From: Glandiceps talaboti
Lineage: Eukaryota > Hemichordata > Enteropneusta > Spengelidae
Direction of reading: 5' to 3'
Assembly: GCF_964340395.1 (NCBI RefSeq)
Contig: NC_135558.1
Coordinates: 8,214,001-8,278,000 of the forward strand
DNA: 64,000 nt
The notes under the pieces: model-generated
Seen by the model: only the letters and a program-made list of their open reading frames with translations
Database searches by the model: none
Told to the model about the DNA's origin: nothing
In this document: one piece after another, positions 29,517-42,100 of the stretch
How the letters are laid out: each line of letters begins with the position of its first letter
Numbering within the stretch: the first letter of the stretch is position 1
Position numbers and translations under genes: made by a program

Positions 29517-30091
29517 GGATCTATATTTTGGTAAACATGTTAATGTTTAATCATGGATATGTCACGGTTCTGGAAATATGCACTCCTTGAACTTGATATG
29601 TCTTTGAGGGGTTCAAAGACAGGACGGAGCACATACTAGATGCTCCACATTTCCATAGCTAATACAAGTAAGGTGCAATTTCTGTATAAGCTTACAAGTT
29701 ACAGAAGGTCGATGACATCAGGGACTGTGGTGACATATATAAAATAATAAAAATAACAGACAGGATTCAATCATGCAAACATTACCATGAAAGTGAAGCT
29801 TTACAGACGGTTGTTTGTTAAAGTGCAAACTGTATATCAGAAGATACAGATGGATGTCCGAATCATAAACATTGACACTTCCTTCTCAATATGGTCACTA
29901 ACGTTCAACAAGATAATAACAATACTCGGATTAGGTTGCACACTGCAGAACAAATTATACATTGATATACGCCTGACTTTTACGATATAATATAGCGACA
30001 GGAAAATCACAAGAATCTTATCACACACGATGTGATTAACCCACCTAAACTCCAGCGATATAGCCATGCCACCTTCCATGGAGGCTGCCAT
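26251..30091 (-). CDS. URM1: URM1, ubiquitin-related modifier 1 (five exons, complete)
   Basis: URM1 is a cytosolic ubiquitin-like protein. Its C-terminal glycine is thiocarboxylated by the E1-like enzyme MOCS3/Uba4, and it then donates sulfur for 2-thiolation of wobble uridine in certain tRNAs and can also be conjugated to proteins. I assembled five minus-strand exons: 30091-30045, 29048-28978, 28155-28074, 27120-27072 and 26319-26251. All junctions are GT/AG and the reading frame holds throughout, giving 318 nt and 105 residues (human: 101). Diagnostic blocks are [17 protein letters not shown] in exon 2, [17 protein letters not shown] in exon 3, [15 protein letters not shown] in exon 4, and VFISTLHGG followed by TGA in exon 5. 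The essential terminal Gly-Gly is intact. The start is the ATG at 30091; a second in-frame ATG lies four codons later. Exon 4 carries a decayed tandem partial copy in the upstream intron (27244-27423). The gene is divergent from POFUT1. An AATAAA on the minus strand at 26035-26030 is a weak poly(A) signal candidate. Confidence 0.97.
26422..26436 (-). promoter_or_regulatory. CTCF-like binding motif in URM1 intron 4
   Basis: CGCCCTCTAGTGGCA on the plus strand is the reverse complement of a strong CTCF core (TGCCACTAGAGGGCG). It lies about 100 bp upstream, in URM1 orientation, of the last URM1 exon and has the same orientation as the motif in POFUT1 intron 5. Confidence 0.45.
27096..27423 (-). 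repeat. Tandem duplication including the URM1 exon 4 edge
   Basis: Copy A (27096-27243) holds the first 25 nt of exon 4, its acceptor and intron sequence. Copy B (27244-27423) repeats all of this at an offset of 148 bp and contains an extra internal duplication of about 36 bp. In copy B the acceptor AG has become AC, so it should not splice. Confidence 0.85.
29400..29512 (+). repeat. (TG)n microsatellite upstream of URM1 exon 2
   Basis: TG dinucleotides with occasional TA interruptions end in a short G run. The tract lies in URM1 intron 1. Confidence 0.97.
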
Positions 30092-30190
30092 TTTGAAAAA
30101 CAAAATAATTTCATGAACTTGCCACTTGGTGGTGAGCTTGTATTGAAAACATCTGGCTGCTAGTAATCTTATAATGTACACAGAGATAAG
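30045..30190. promoter_or_regulatory. Candidate shared start region of URM1 (-) and POFUT1 (+)
   Basis: URM1 begins at 30091 on the minus strand. On the plus strand a near-perfect splice donor (AAG followed by GTAAGT) sits at 30191, with no usable long reading frame before it. POFUT1 coding exon 1 is preceded by a 3' splice site at 33156, so it probably has an upstream non-coding exon, and a plus-strand exon ending at 30190 is one candidate. An alternative start region is near 31.4 kb, where an ETS-type CCGGAAG occurs at 31397-31403. No TATA box is evident at either place. Confidence 0.3.
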
Positions 30191-30534
30191 GTAAGTACGA
30201 GACAGAAATACGTAATTATCGTCATAAAAAAGAAATAATTATAAATGGTTGATGTACCCCAGAAATCACAACAAGAACAGTGTCAAATATTCTCGTTCCT
30301 AGATCTGAATAAATAATACACTAAAAATGATCATTTGTGACAACACTGACAAATTTGTGTAGGTGAAAAAATTAAATAGTCTGATAATCAAACACGGGTT
30401 ATTATTTGTCGGTAGAATTGATAATGTTCAGTTCCTGAAGTTAGTTAAAGTTCAAATGTTTAGTATGTTTATTATAATGTGTCTTGTTGAACGTTACTAG
30501 TATTCGAGTAGGGTCTATGACTCAGGTGCATCGC

Positions 30535-30992
30535 AATATAACCAAAGGGGACTCAGGGTTAGTTAGGTATGTTTACGAAAACAAAACAGGCAAGCAAACA
30601 AGCAAGCAAGCAAGCAAACAACCAAACAAGCAAGCAAGCAAACAAACAAACAAACAAACAAACAAACAAACAGGCAGACAGACAGACAAAAACACAAGTA
30701 AACAAACAAACAAACCAGCAAACAATAGATAAATAAACAAACAAATAGATAAATACTGACAAGCATCAACAAGAGAGTAATTACAAATCATTATCAACTA
30801 CAACAATTACTGTATGTTTCCTATATGCGAATCATATAGTAATTCTTGTTGTTGATAATAATTTGTAATTACTCTCTTGTTGATGTTTGTCAGTTTTTAT
30901 TTATTTATTTATTTATTTATCATTCATTCATTCATTGTTTGTTTTCGTAAATATAACTAACTAAGCCTGAGTGCTAGTGCCCTGTGATATAA
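30535..30992. mobile_element. Fold-back element interrupted by (CAAA/CAAG)n
   Basis: Outer arms (about 30550-30600 and 30935-30985) share ACTCAGG, TTAGTTAG and TTTACGAAAACAAA in inverted orientation. Inner arms (about 30750-30825 and 30830-30905) share ACTGACAA, CATCAACAAGAGAGTAATTACAAA and TATCAAC. The left arm carries a long CAAA/CAAG/CAGA tract (30585-30755), while the right arm carries a shorter ATTT/ATTC tract. The centre is near 30830. It lies in the URM1-POFUT1 intergenic region. Confidence 0.65.
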
Positions 30993-30999
30993 CACAGAG

Positions 31000-33156
31000 C
31001 ATCCAGTTAAACACGTTAACAAACGTCGGTACGGTCTTCATGAGTCTTTGGCTCAAGTTTGTCGAGTGTCGTCAGAGACATGCGTCAGAGATATTTTTTT
31101 AAACATCGCCACCTACGACAAACTATGAACTTTGGAGATTCCCGGATATGACGAACAAGGGTTTCCCCTTTGATACGACTGGCTGGAGTCCACTGGACGT
31201 CTGATACGTGTCCTCACGATCATGTACCTGCAGTGCTGATGTGTCACAAACAAACCAGGAACAGGCGATGAGTGAATTCCCAAACACATACTCGTGACTC
31301 AATCTCATTTCATTTGTGTTTCTATAGGTAAGGATTTTATATAAAATATTCAATGGGAATGACTTCCCTCAAAAGTGGGAGACAAATATGCGGTTCCCGG
31401 AAGATAAGCAACCTTCCAACTTCCTTCCATTTCAGTGAACACATTCCAGAGTCGGATTAACCTAGAAATAATATACTCCAAGGTTATGAATATTGACACG
31501 GCTCCAGTTATGGGAGGGTTTGAAATTTAGGAATGACCACCCACGAACTTATTCATGATGTAATGGCATGTGATTAAAGTCATCATGTTTTATTTATAAT
31601 TTGATTGTGAAAGGAAGGGGTAAAGATGTTAGCTAGTGTGTTTATAATTACGGGAGTAATATATCAGACAGACAGACAGACACAGACAGACAGACGCACA
31701 TACACATACACAAGAGAACCTAGTTTGTTTTCAGACGCGGATTTTATTTTGTCGTATTCCTAAAAAACATGAAATATTTTTTTACATTTAAATACTAATT
31801 GTGTACACATACATAACCTATAACATGCGATATAATAATCAGCATGTACAGTGTACATTCTCTGTCCAATACACATGATACAGAACGCACACTACTCACT
31901 GAGGATTCAAACACATAAATATAATCCGACATCTGTCTTGACTTCATCGTACGTCCAATACACACCATGTTATTAATTCTATTAATTTCAGCAGAAAAAA
32001 TAGTATTAAAGATAAATTACAAAAAAAAGTCAAGATGACTGTCGACAATCTAAAGAGAACCCCAAAACCTCCTTTGAAACAGAACCTCTGTTGATGTATT
32101 AGAGTAAAAACCGACACAGTAACAAACTTTAGCATCCATTCATTTGCCTCACAAACATATGGATGAAATTACTACATAGTGAATACAACTGAAATAGTAT
32201 TCATGTATAGGTAGTCAAATATGAATATTATGTGTGTTAATCCTTTCAAAATAAAAGTATTTTAATGTACTTTTTTGTCTTTGATATTTTTGATATTTAT
32301 ATTTGAAACCTGTATAGAAGAGAGATTGTGAGATATAGGTGGTTTTGTTCATAGGAATTCGCAAAACATATCGTCAATATACTTTTAAAAAATAACGTAA
32401 AAAACTATATATGCTGGTATAACTTACATTGTTGAAAGATGACTGCAAGTAACAATACATTTGTATATCTATGGTATATAAAGCACTTACTAAACTGACA
32501 ATTGGTGAAGGGCTATATTTAGAATTTGAGATGAAGTAAATGATTTTTAAAAAATTTTTTGTAATGTGTCGCAGTGTCTGACAGTGTTGTATAAGGCTTG
32601 ATAAGTTGTCTTTTTTGTTCAGTGCTATGTATCACTCAATTTGTGTTCATGTTCCTGTTGCAAGATATATGAAATGAACATAACTATGACATGTGTGAAG
32701 ATGTCACGATGTAAGCCTGCAAATATGTGCTGTCATGAAATTGGATTTAGTTATACAAAGAGGTGTAAGTCGATGAATTGTGACTAATATATGAATTGTC
32801 ACTCTGAACAGCTGTTGCAGTGTAACTTAAAAAAACACATCCAGTGGAATTTTAATCCCAGGTCAACCAACTGAGCTGTGGAAAAAGTTGAAGTATGTGA
32901 ATGAAACAATAATCCTGAGTGATCCTCATGGCCCTGCTGATGAGATACCGCTGATGCAAGACCCTGGAATTAAATCATTGGCCATCTATAATTAGGAAAC
33001 TTTTTTGCAGTTGCAAGAAACTTTGATGTATTTTTGTCACATCACAGAATTTTATATTAATGATGTACAGCATATTCACATTTACCGTTGTTATTATCAT
33101 ATTTGTCTGTATATCCCAGTATCATTGTATAATTGGATTATCTTCATTTATTTCAG
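31000..33156. other. Intergenic and upstream region of POFUT1
   Basis: This interval holds a GC-richer patch (31020-31460) with an ETS-type site CCGGAAG at 31397, a CAGA microsatellite (31664-31700), and AT-rich sequence up to the 3' splice site at 33156. A non-coding first exon of POFUT1 may lie here or at 30.1 kb. Confidence 0.4.
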
Positions 33157-33170
33157 TTTATCCAATCAAA

Positions 33171-36100
33171 ATGGTGCTTATAAGTAACTCTGGATTATCT
33201 GCCATGTTCCAACTGTTACTGGTGTTCTTATTTGTTCTGAATGATGTGGTGACAGCTGACCAATCAGAAGTCAGTATTGATCCCAATGGTTATATTATGT
33301 TCTGTCCCTGTATGGGTAAGTTGATAACACTATTAGACAGTGAAAGTATAGCATCATCAAATGTTGACTGAGAGAGTGGTTTGCTTACAATTTGCACATT
33401 CCTAGTTTTGTCTTGGTCATTGCTATTCTCTCATTGATAAAAGTTCTTTGGCAGTAGAGTGTTTGAAAAAACCCCCAAAACGTCATGTTTGAATTATTAC
33501 ATATATTGATATTTTTTGTCTGTTTTCAGGTCGCTTTGGCAACCAGGCGGATCATTATCTAGGTGCAATAGGCTTTGCGAAAGGTTTAGACCGAACGCTG
33601 GTTTTACCACCCTGGGTTGAATACCCACCATGGCCTGGTAGAGGATCGGTAAGTACATAGAGGGAACCACCCTGGGTTGAATACCCACCATGGCCTGGTA
33701 GGGAAATCAATAACAATTAACATAGTACATGATGCGTTTTTCTCAGCTTGTTGGTCTGAAATGGGTGATTGGTATTTCAGGGGAAATTTCAACATGCACT
33801 CTCAATATTTTTAGTCTAAAACAGGGTATACTTTTCTGACTTTCTATTTGAGAAGGTAAGTATACAGCATGACAAGTGTACAGCATGACAAATGTACAGT
33901 CAGCTTGTCCATCATGCATAATATCACACACTTATTGTATAGCTATGAGGGCACAAATAGACATCTATTACCCCGATGGCTGTTCTGTAGTAACTCCAAT
34001 GCAGAAAGCCACGAGAAATAGTTACAAGGGGTAATATGATGTCGACTAGTGCCCGAATAAGGCCAGGCAATAAGTGTTTTATAACACATTCTCAGGCATG
34101 TATTCTTTTTATAGTCAAAGCAAATCCCTGCTTAGACGTCTGTGCTACATGACTATTGCCCTAGGGAAAATAGAATGTGACTAGTACCCCTATATGCAAA
34201 TTGAGGTTACTGGGTCAATAGTCCATATCATGTGATAACATCTAAGCCAATCACTGAAGGATATATGAAAACAATGTGTCATAATATTGATTAAGTATGC
34301 ATACTACTGTTCCAGGAGAGTCCTACCAAAACTACATGGTCTAAAATAAGATATTGATATGTTCGTTTCTGACTAGTTTGAAACCCTCCAGGACTTTTTT
34401 TTGAGGACTTTAGAGTTAAATGAAACAAAGTGGTATGATTTGAATAGACAATATATACACATCTGATAATCAGTTCATTTTGTGTTTTGTATTACAGGAC
34501 CAGATTGCATTTGATACATATTTTCAAGTAGAACCATTAAGAGAATACCACAGAGTTATTACAATGGAAGATTTTATGACAAAATTAGCACCAATAATCT
34601 GGCCAGAAGGTGAAAGACTAGGTAGGTTTTGTGACACTTTCTCTGAATTATAGATTCCTAATCTTTACATATCATTACTGGTAATAATTTCCAAAGAAGA
34701 ACTGCTGTGATATGACAACACTGAGACAAAAAACGCTAAATGCTCAAAACAGCATGTGGATGTTTTTTACAATTATAGAAATGTCCATAAGTTATCTAAT
34801 TTGTATTTGGATATCTATGGGTAGTATTTCCTAAAATTCCTCTGACATCATCCTCTCAACTTCTGTAACCTGTGACTTAGTTAGTTAGTGTGTGCTACCC
34901 CCTAGCTTTCTGTGTTTGTGTTTCCCTTGGCTTTCTATGAATTTGTATATTACCCCCTGCATTCTGTGAATTTGATGTTACTCGCTAGCTTTCTCTTAGT
35001 TAGTTACCCCTTAGCCTTCTCTATTATAATTGTTGTTACCCCTTAGCTTTCTATGAGTTTGTCTGTGACACCCCTAGCTTTCTGAGAGTTAGAATACAAT
35101 GTCCTCTAAAGTATACCACCCTTTGTGTAAATACAAAACTGCCCTACTATAAATTTAGAATTTCTCTCCTAAAAAATTGAAGAGAAATTCTTTCTAAATT
35201 TGTAGGTTTGCTATATCTGTAGCTGTAAACCATACCAGGTTGGTTCCACTCTGCTGCCAGTATTCAAATTAATTACAAAATTATGAAATTCAAAGATGTT
35301 CTAATGGTTTCTTCTTGTACTTGTAGGGTTTTGTTACACTTTTTCCAGAGATCCTGAACTAGAAAACCAGTGTAATATGAAGAGTGGTAACCCATTTGGA
35401 CCGTTCTGGGACCATTTCAATATAGATTTTGATTCCTATATGCAGTATGGAGGGTTAAGCTATGATACACGCATACCAGGCGTACGAGAAGCATGGGATA
35501 AAAAGTAAGTAAAAAGTGAGACGCTTTCACTTCCATTGCGTGATAACTGCATTGAATTGTTCTCATCATGTACAGTAATCACTGCCTACAATCAGGCAAG
35601 TAGTCTGTAGACACTGGTTAACTTGTACAATGTCTAATTATTGGAATTTCAACAATTTTTCAATAAATATAATGTGCTTTCCTGATCGAAAAATGATACA
35701 ACTAGTACCGATTCAAAACCAAGCTTTCACTCAAGATTTAAACTTGCCACTACACTACGTACAGATAATATTGACCACTAATTAACAGATACAATGTCTT
35801 TTTATAAGTAATTCACCAATTTTAGTGAATTTATCTGTGGTTGTTTGATGAAAAAATATCTCATTTGCAGCTAGTACAAGTTTAATTAATGCAACTTTTC
35901 CAGTTTCATTAATCAATTGAAACTTATATACTGTACATTTCTTTTCTGTGTCAGGTTCCCAGCATCTGATTATCCAGTTTTAGCATTTAGTGGAGCTCCA
36001 GCAAGTTTTCCTGTCAACAGTCACAATAAAGATTTACACCAATACTTACAGTGGTCAGATAAAGTCACGAATGAAGCTAATAAATTTATAGAAAATGAAT

Positions 36101-39100
36101 TACCTAGTGGTCCATTTGTTGGTATTCATCTTAGACATGGAAGTGATTGGGTAAGTTGAAAATCATCATCTTTTCACTGTCTTAATTATCTAATGTTATC
36201 TTCCAACTCCGGTGAAATTTGCAATTTTGTCTTTATTATAATGCATATTTTGATGAGAATCCTGGTTAAATTTATGAAGAATTCGAATATATTTCATCAC
36301 TCTAAATGAAAATACTGCCTACTATGATTGAGCACATGAGTAATTTTAGTAATTATTAAATTAAAGATTTGATACTTTTCTTGGAGATTATTGTGCAAGG
36401 TGACTTGAGGGGGATATTTATGAAGGGGATGGAAGGGGTGGGGGGGGGGGGGGGGGTATTACCATCGAAGGATGTACCTGGTTCAAAACGTGCATATAGT
36501 AATATAGACTATTGTGTCAGTGTGTCCTTGAAGGGCAGGTGAGCGATAAACTAGATGATATGTTAAAGAGAAGGATTGCTAAACTCACAAAGGAGGGTAT
36601 GTACCTAATAGAGAGTAATATTTTAAATTGAAAGACAGAAAATGGGTTTAAAACCTGCGGTTAAATCTGAAAAAAACCCACTCTAGACATAGAGCTAGAG
36701 AGGATCATTATTCACAGGTGTCATCTTGGCTGTCTGTGTTTTCCACTGGCCAAAGTAAAAAAAGTAGCATATTTAACATTCCACCCTCTCTGGGATGAAA
36801 ATTTCAGTATTTGCTGTTCCATATATGGAATTGTAATCTTTTGAACAGCGCCCCCTAGTGGCAATTATGCAAATAAACCCACTCATTTGCAGCTTCAGTT
36901 TCCAACTTGTATATACCTGGTTTTCTTTATGAGATAAATTCAAAAACTATGTAAAAATATTTTAATGTTTTATGATTAAATAATCTAACTTAAAAATATT
37001 TAGTGAAGCTGTAATTCAATGTTAGTTTCTTGTTATTTTTGTTCTATTTTTCCAGAAAAGCGCCTGTGATCATAGTTTAAATATATTCCAAGTTTTAATT
37101 AAATGTCATAACATAGATTACTTTGGTAGACCATGAACAATCTTAATTTTATGTTAATTTTTGTTTCTATTTATTTAGAAAAATGCCTGTGATCACAGGT
37201 TCAAATTTATCCCGTGTTATAAGTAAATATTGCAACATAAAATACTTAGTTGGGTGCTTTAGATTTAATTTTATGTTGCATTTTTCACGAAGAAAAACTT
37301 CCAGTGACTGTATTCTTAGTTACGGAGTGTAATTTTGAGATGTGGCATCCCTTTTTCCAGTCGATTGCTAACCACTCTTCTCAGTCTTGATTAAACTACT
37401 AAATTATGTGATTATAACATAAAATACTTGAGGATATGAATTATATTTTTAATTTTTTAATTTTTTTTTTAATTTTTCAAATTTAAATTAAAAAAAAAAT
37501 TAATGTCACTTTTCTTTTGTTTTTGCTGGAAAAAAACCATCTGTAATCATAGTTACACTTTTTCTTTTTCTTTTTCTTTTTAAGAAAAATGCCTGTGAAC
37601 ATATACAAGAGAAGAATGTAGGCAGTCACTTGTTTGCATCACCGCAGTGTCTAGGCTATAGGAATGAACATGGTACCTTGACATATGACATGTGTATGCC
37701 TAGAATAGAGCAAGTCTTGAAGAAAACCAGGAAAGCTGTAAAGAAGATGAAAGCTAAGGGAGTGTTTGTTGCCACCGATGACAAACCATTGATAACAGAA
37801 CTAACAAAAAGTTTGAAAAAATTCAAGGTAAGGTGGCAGATGGTTCAGCAACCCTCTCCCCCCAAAAAAAGTCCCCCCCCCAAAAAAAACAAACAAACAA
37901 ACAAAAAAACCCCAAAAAACCCCCAAAAAAACAACAACAAAAAACAAGGTTCTGTTAACTAGAGCCTACTTTATTTTCTCTGTGGGGATTAAACTTTGTC
38001 GACATTTATAAACATATGTTGCAAGATAATGTGCTGATGGTAAATTTCGCAAAATCTTGATGATTTTCTGCCACAAATTGTGCACAAAATATTATGCAAA
38101 TGAAAATTGTAGGATGTCCTGACAATTTTGCGTTCTAAAAGTTATGTTCACTTAAAATGAATGATGAATGTAAAATAATGAAATTAAAAAAGTGACAGAA
38201 CAGAGAGTTGTATTAAAAGTAAAATCACTAAAAATAGAAGAAACCATAAAGCAAGGCAATACAGATAATAAGGTGCTGGCACAGGGTCACAGTGTTGTGT
38301 AGGGCTTCCCTGCAGGATTTATTTACATATGAGCTGTACAGTGAAACTGTCTACCCATTGCATAAAATTTGATTTGTATACTTTCAATGAATGTACTTCA
38401 TGCCAAGTGAAAGACAAACCAAATTTTTGTGTTCCATGTGGTGACTCACAAAACCATGTTTTGTCGTTTGTATAGATGGCACACTGTAATATTATTATTA
38501 TTAATGCTCAGTGACCTTTGACCTAAAAGATGAACACAAACAGAGATGAAATAGAGATTTAGGAACGGATTTGAATTGACCTTGGCTTAGTTTATCTTTA
38601 TGCAAGGAATGTATTTATCTTGTTTCCGAAATGAAAAATCACGAAACAATGTTCACTAAGTCCTAGAGAAAAAAATTGTTTGGTTCCGGTTACCCAACCC
38701 CACCTAATTTTTCACTGCTGATCCTAAACTTTTTTTTATGTATTCGAGTAAACAATGAAATCGCGAAAATTGTGAAGTCGTGCAAGAAATTGTGGATGCC
38801 GAAACTGGCGTCAGCTTAAAAAGACAATATAAAACTGTTTTTCCAATCTGTAGTGGCTGTACATCTGATGAGAAGAAATTAATTACACAGAGACCATTTG
38901 GAAAACAACTGAAAACATAATTACCTGAACTAGACACTCACATATGAAAAAAAATATATAAAAACATAATATAAAAAATGTACCTAGTCGACCTATTCTA
39001 AAATTGAGCGTAATCGGAACCACACAATTTTAGTTATTAGGTCTAAAACTAATCTATTTTCACCCCATGAGCCATTGCTCCCTCTAAGAACAGCAACTTC

Positions 39101-42100
39101 ATGCGCCCCACCAAAATTTAGTATTCCCCTATCCGTTACTGTGTATGTTGACCCACAAGAAAATCCAGTTTCTATAATTTGACCCACAATTTAGAGGGTT
39201 AAAATAGAACAAGAAGGTTGACTTATTCTCAGTACCTGTAATAGTATTTTACCTCATGCTAGACGGTCAAATTAGAACAAGAAGGTCGACATATTCTCAG
39301 TACCTGCAATAGCATTTTACCTCATGCTAGACGGTCAAATTAGAACAAGAAGGTCGACATATTCTCAGTACCTGTAATAGCATTTTAAATCATACTAGAA
39401 GGTTGACATATTCTCACTCTCAGTACCTGTAATAGCATTTTACCTCATGCTAGAGGGTTAAAATAGAACAAGAAGGTTGACTTATTCTCAGTACCTGCAA
39501 TAGCATTTTACCTCATGCTAGAGGGTTAAAATAGGACAAGAAGGTTGACTTATTCTCAGTACCTGTAATAGTATTTTACCTCATGCTAGAGGGTCAAATT
39601 AGAACAATAAGGTTGACATATTCTCAGTACCTGCAATAGCATTTTACCTCATGCTAGAGGGTCAAATTAAAACAAGAAGGTTGACATATTCTCAGTACCT
39701 TCAGTAGCATTTTACCTCATACTAGAGGGTTCAAATAAAACAAGGTCAACTTATTCTGCTGCCCATTTATAGTAATACATGTGTCGTGCATGGAGCGGAA
39801 GTCAGTGTTGATCAGAAATCAAATGATTGCCATTTTTATTGACGTACTTAAGGAGTAGAATTCTGTGTTAGGTAACGAGAATTCAATTTCTGCATGAAAG
39901 GGAAAAACTCAACAAATTATGAAATGTTTACCCCAAGACTATTGCCCTGGAAACTTTCGTGGCTACAATGTGTAATATTTTGCAAAATATTAATATATGT
40001 CACTGCGAAATCATGACATTATAGCAATGATATTTTACTCCGGATATTTTCACTGTAAATAACATGGCATCATCGGCATATTTTTTATCACAAGTAGATA
40101 TACATTTCCCAATAATTGTGTTGCTAGGTGATGAGACTGGATTACCTACAGGAAATCTCTGCATCTTTACATCTCCTAGCAACAAGTCTCGTTTATGTGA
40201 TTGATATATTAATTAAATGACAGGAAATAGAGATGGGTTTTATTTCCAAGGTTATTCCCCCAGGACTTCTTACTCGAGTAATATAGGGAGAGATTATTAT
40301 TCAATAACATAGCACTGCAGTATGAGGTATATTATGCCATACACAAGCCAAGTTATTGTGTTTGAATAGAAAATATGGATTACATACCTAGGTCTTTATA
40401 CGTCAAGGCAACTCGTATCTTGAAATATGAGTCAAAATGTTCCAAATCACCATTATTTTTCCCAATTTTTCCCAAATTATGCTTGAGGAGGTATAACTAT
40501 ATTATTCCCCAATATTTTTCTTCTTTCAGCCACAAAATGTTTGTGACCTAAGGGCTTGTCACTACGAGTCGCTAGACAAGTAGTGACAAACCCCTGTGTC
40601 ATGAGTAATTTCCTTGGCTGATTCAAGAAAAATATTTGGGAATAATATCTAATTGGAGTGCTCAGACTGAGTCAGACAGGAAATATTGTATTCATTCATT
40701 GCTTGCCCCATAGTATGATAACACATGTCTATTTTATCAATTCTTGAGTTTGTACATCATGACAATGTGTGTCTACATAATCAATTCTTGAGTTCTACCT
40801 CACAACGATGTGTGTCTACATCATCAATTCTTGAGTTAGCTACATCACAACAATGTGTGTCTACATCATCAATTCTTGAGTTCTACATCACAACAATGTG
40901 TGTCTACATTATCAATTCTTGAGTTCTACATCACAACAATATGTGTCTACATCATCAATTCTTGAGTTCTACATCGTGATAATTTTTGTCTACACCATCA
41001 CTTCACAAGTTCTATATTGACAAAGTTTGTTTGTATCATTTTACAACCTTTTATAAATAATGAATTATTTTCAGACATTTTAGAAAGATGTAAATGAAAA
41101 GGTGTAATAATTGATATCATTTTAAATAATTTTTCTTAATCGGTTTGAAAAATGATTCTAAACATTATCCACTCAAGTCACAACCAAAAAGGAAGTAGTC
41201 ACAACTTTTTATTTTATTTTAGCACAACCAGTGTTTCCCCGACAAGAGAAATGTTGTCAATTAAAGTGGCCATATGGATGAGGAGTGGGTATTTATTTTG
41301 GAATATTAATTTATGAAAAAAACATTATCATGGCTTTCTACTTGCAAAATCAACGTGAAACAACAGATGTCAAATCCTTGTTTGTAACTCAATAAATAGC
41401 AAAAAAGACTGGTAAGTGTGTAAAATGATTGTTATTGTACATACAATAACAAACTATTTACACAATGTTCAGCTTTTTGCAAAGAGTTTAGTTACAAACA
41501 CAGACTTTGTCAATGTTGTTTCACGTTGATTTTTGAGGTATGAAGCCATGATAAAATTGTTTCATAAATTAAAAATCCAAAATAAATACCCATCATCCAT
41601 ACATGGCCACTTTAAATGCTATTTGCAATGAAGCAGGCCTTAGTTTCATAGTTTCATGATGTGCACGAAGGTTTACATGTTTATTTCCTGTTCATTGTTA
41701 ACATTTTTGCAGCATAATTTAGAACCATATAAAATTCGCAGTTTGTTTTTTGCCTTTTTTCCTGTTTTCCCAGAGTGTTCCCCCTCTGAGAATGTGTTCT
41801 ACATGGTCTGTCTATAGTATTATTACAACAGCTGAAACTATAGAAATAGGTTACAAAACAAAACAGGAAGCTACTGTTTCAATTGGTGGTAATCCCTTGA
41901 AAATGTAGTTCCCCTACTGTTGTAAACAAATACCTCTGTGCAGGCGAGTTCAATGCTTCAAGGCAGCAACCCTGTAATTTGATCAGGGCAGACTGATACA
42001 GCGCCCTCTGTGTCAGATTTGTGCATATCCCTGTGTGGACTGGCTGGCTTTCACATCCTGACAGCTGACGTAGACATTTAATATGTTAATGTTCTTGTTT

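Noticed and set aside
33060-33170. An in-frame upstream ATG that would lengthen POFUT1 by 37 residues
   Set aside because: The segment precedes a good 3' splice site at 33156 and would put a second hydrophobic stretch before the signal peptide. The ATG at 33171 gives the normal POFUT1 length and signal.
37828-37962. Extension of POFUT1 exon 6 into a Pro/Lys/Asn-rich tail
   Set aside because: A consensus donor (AAG|GTAAGG) ends the exon at 37827, and the conserved C-terminal exon is found at 42250.
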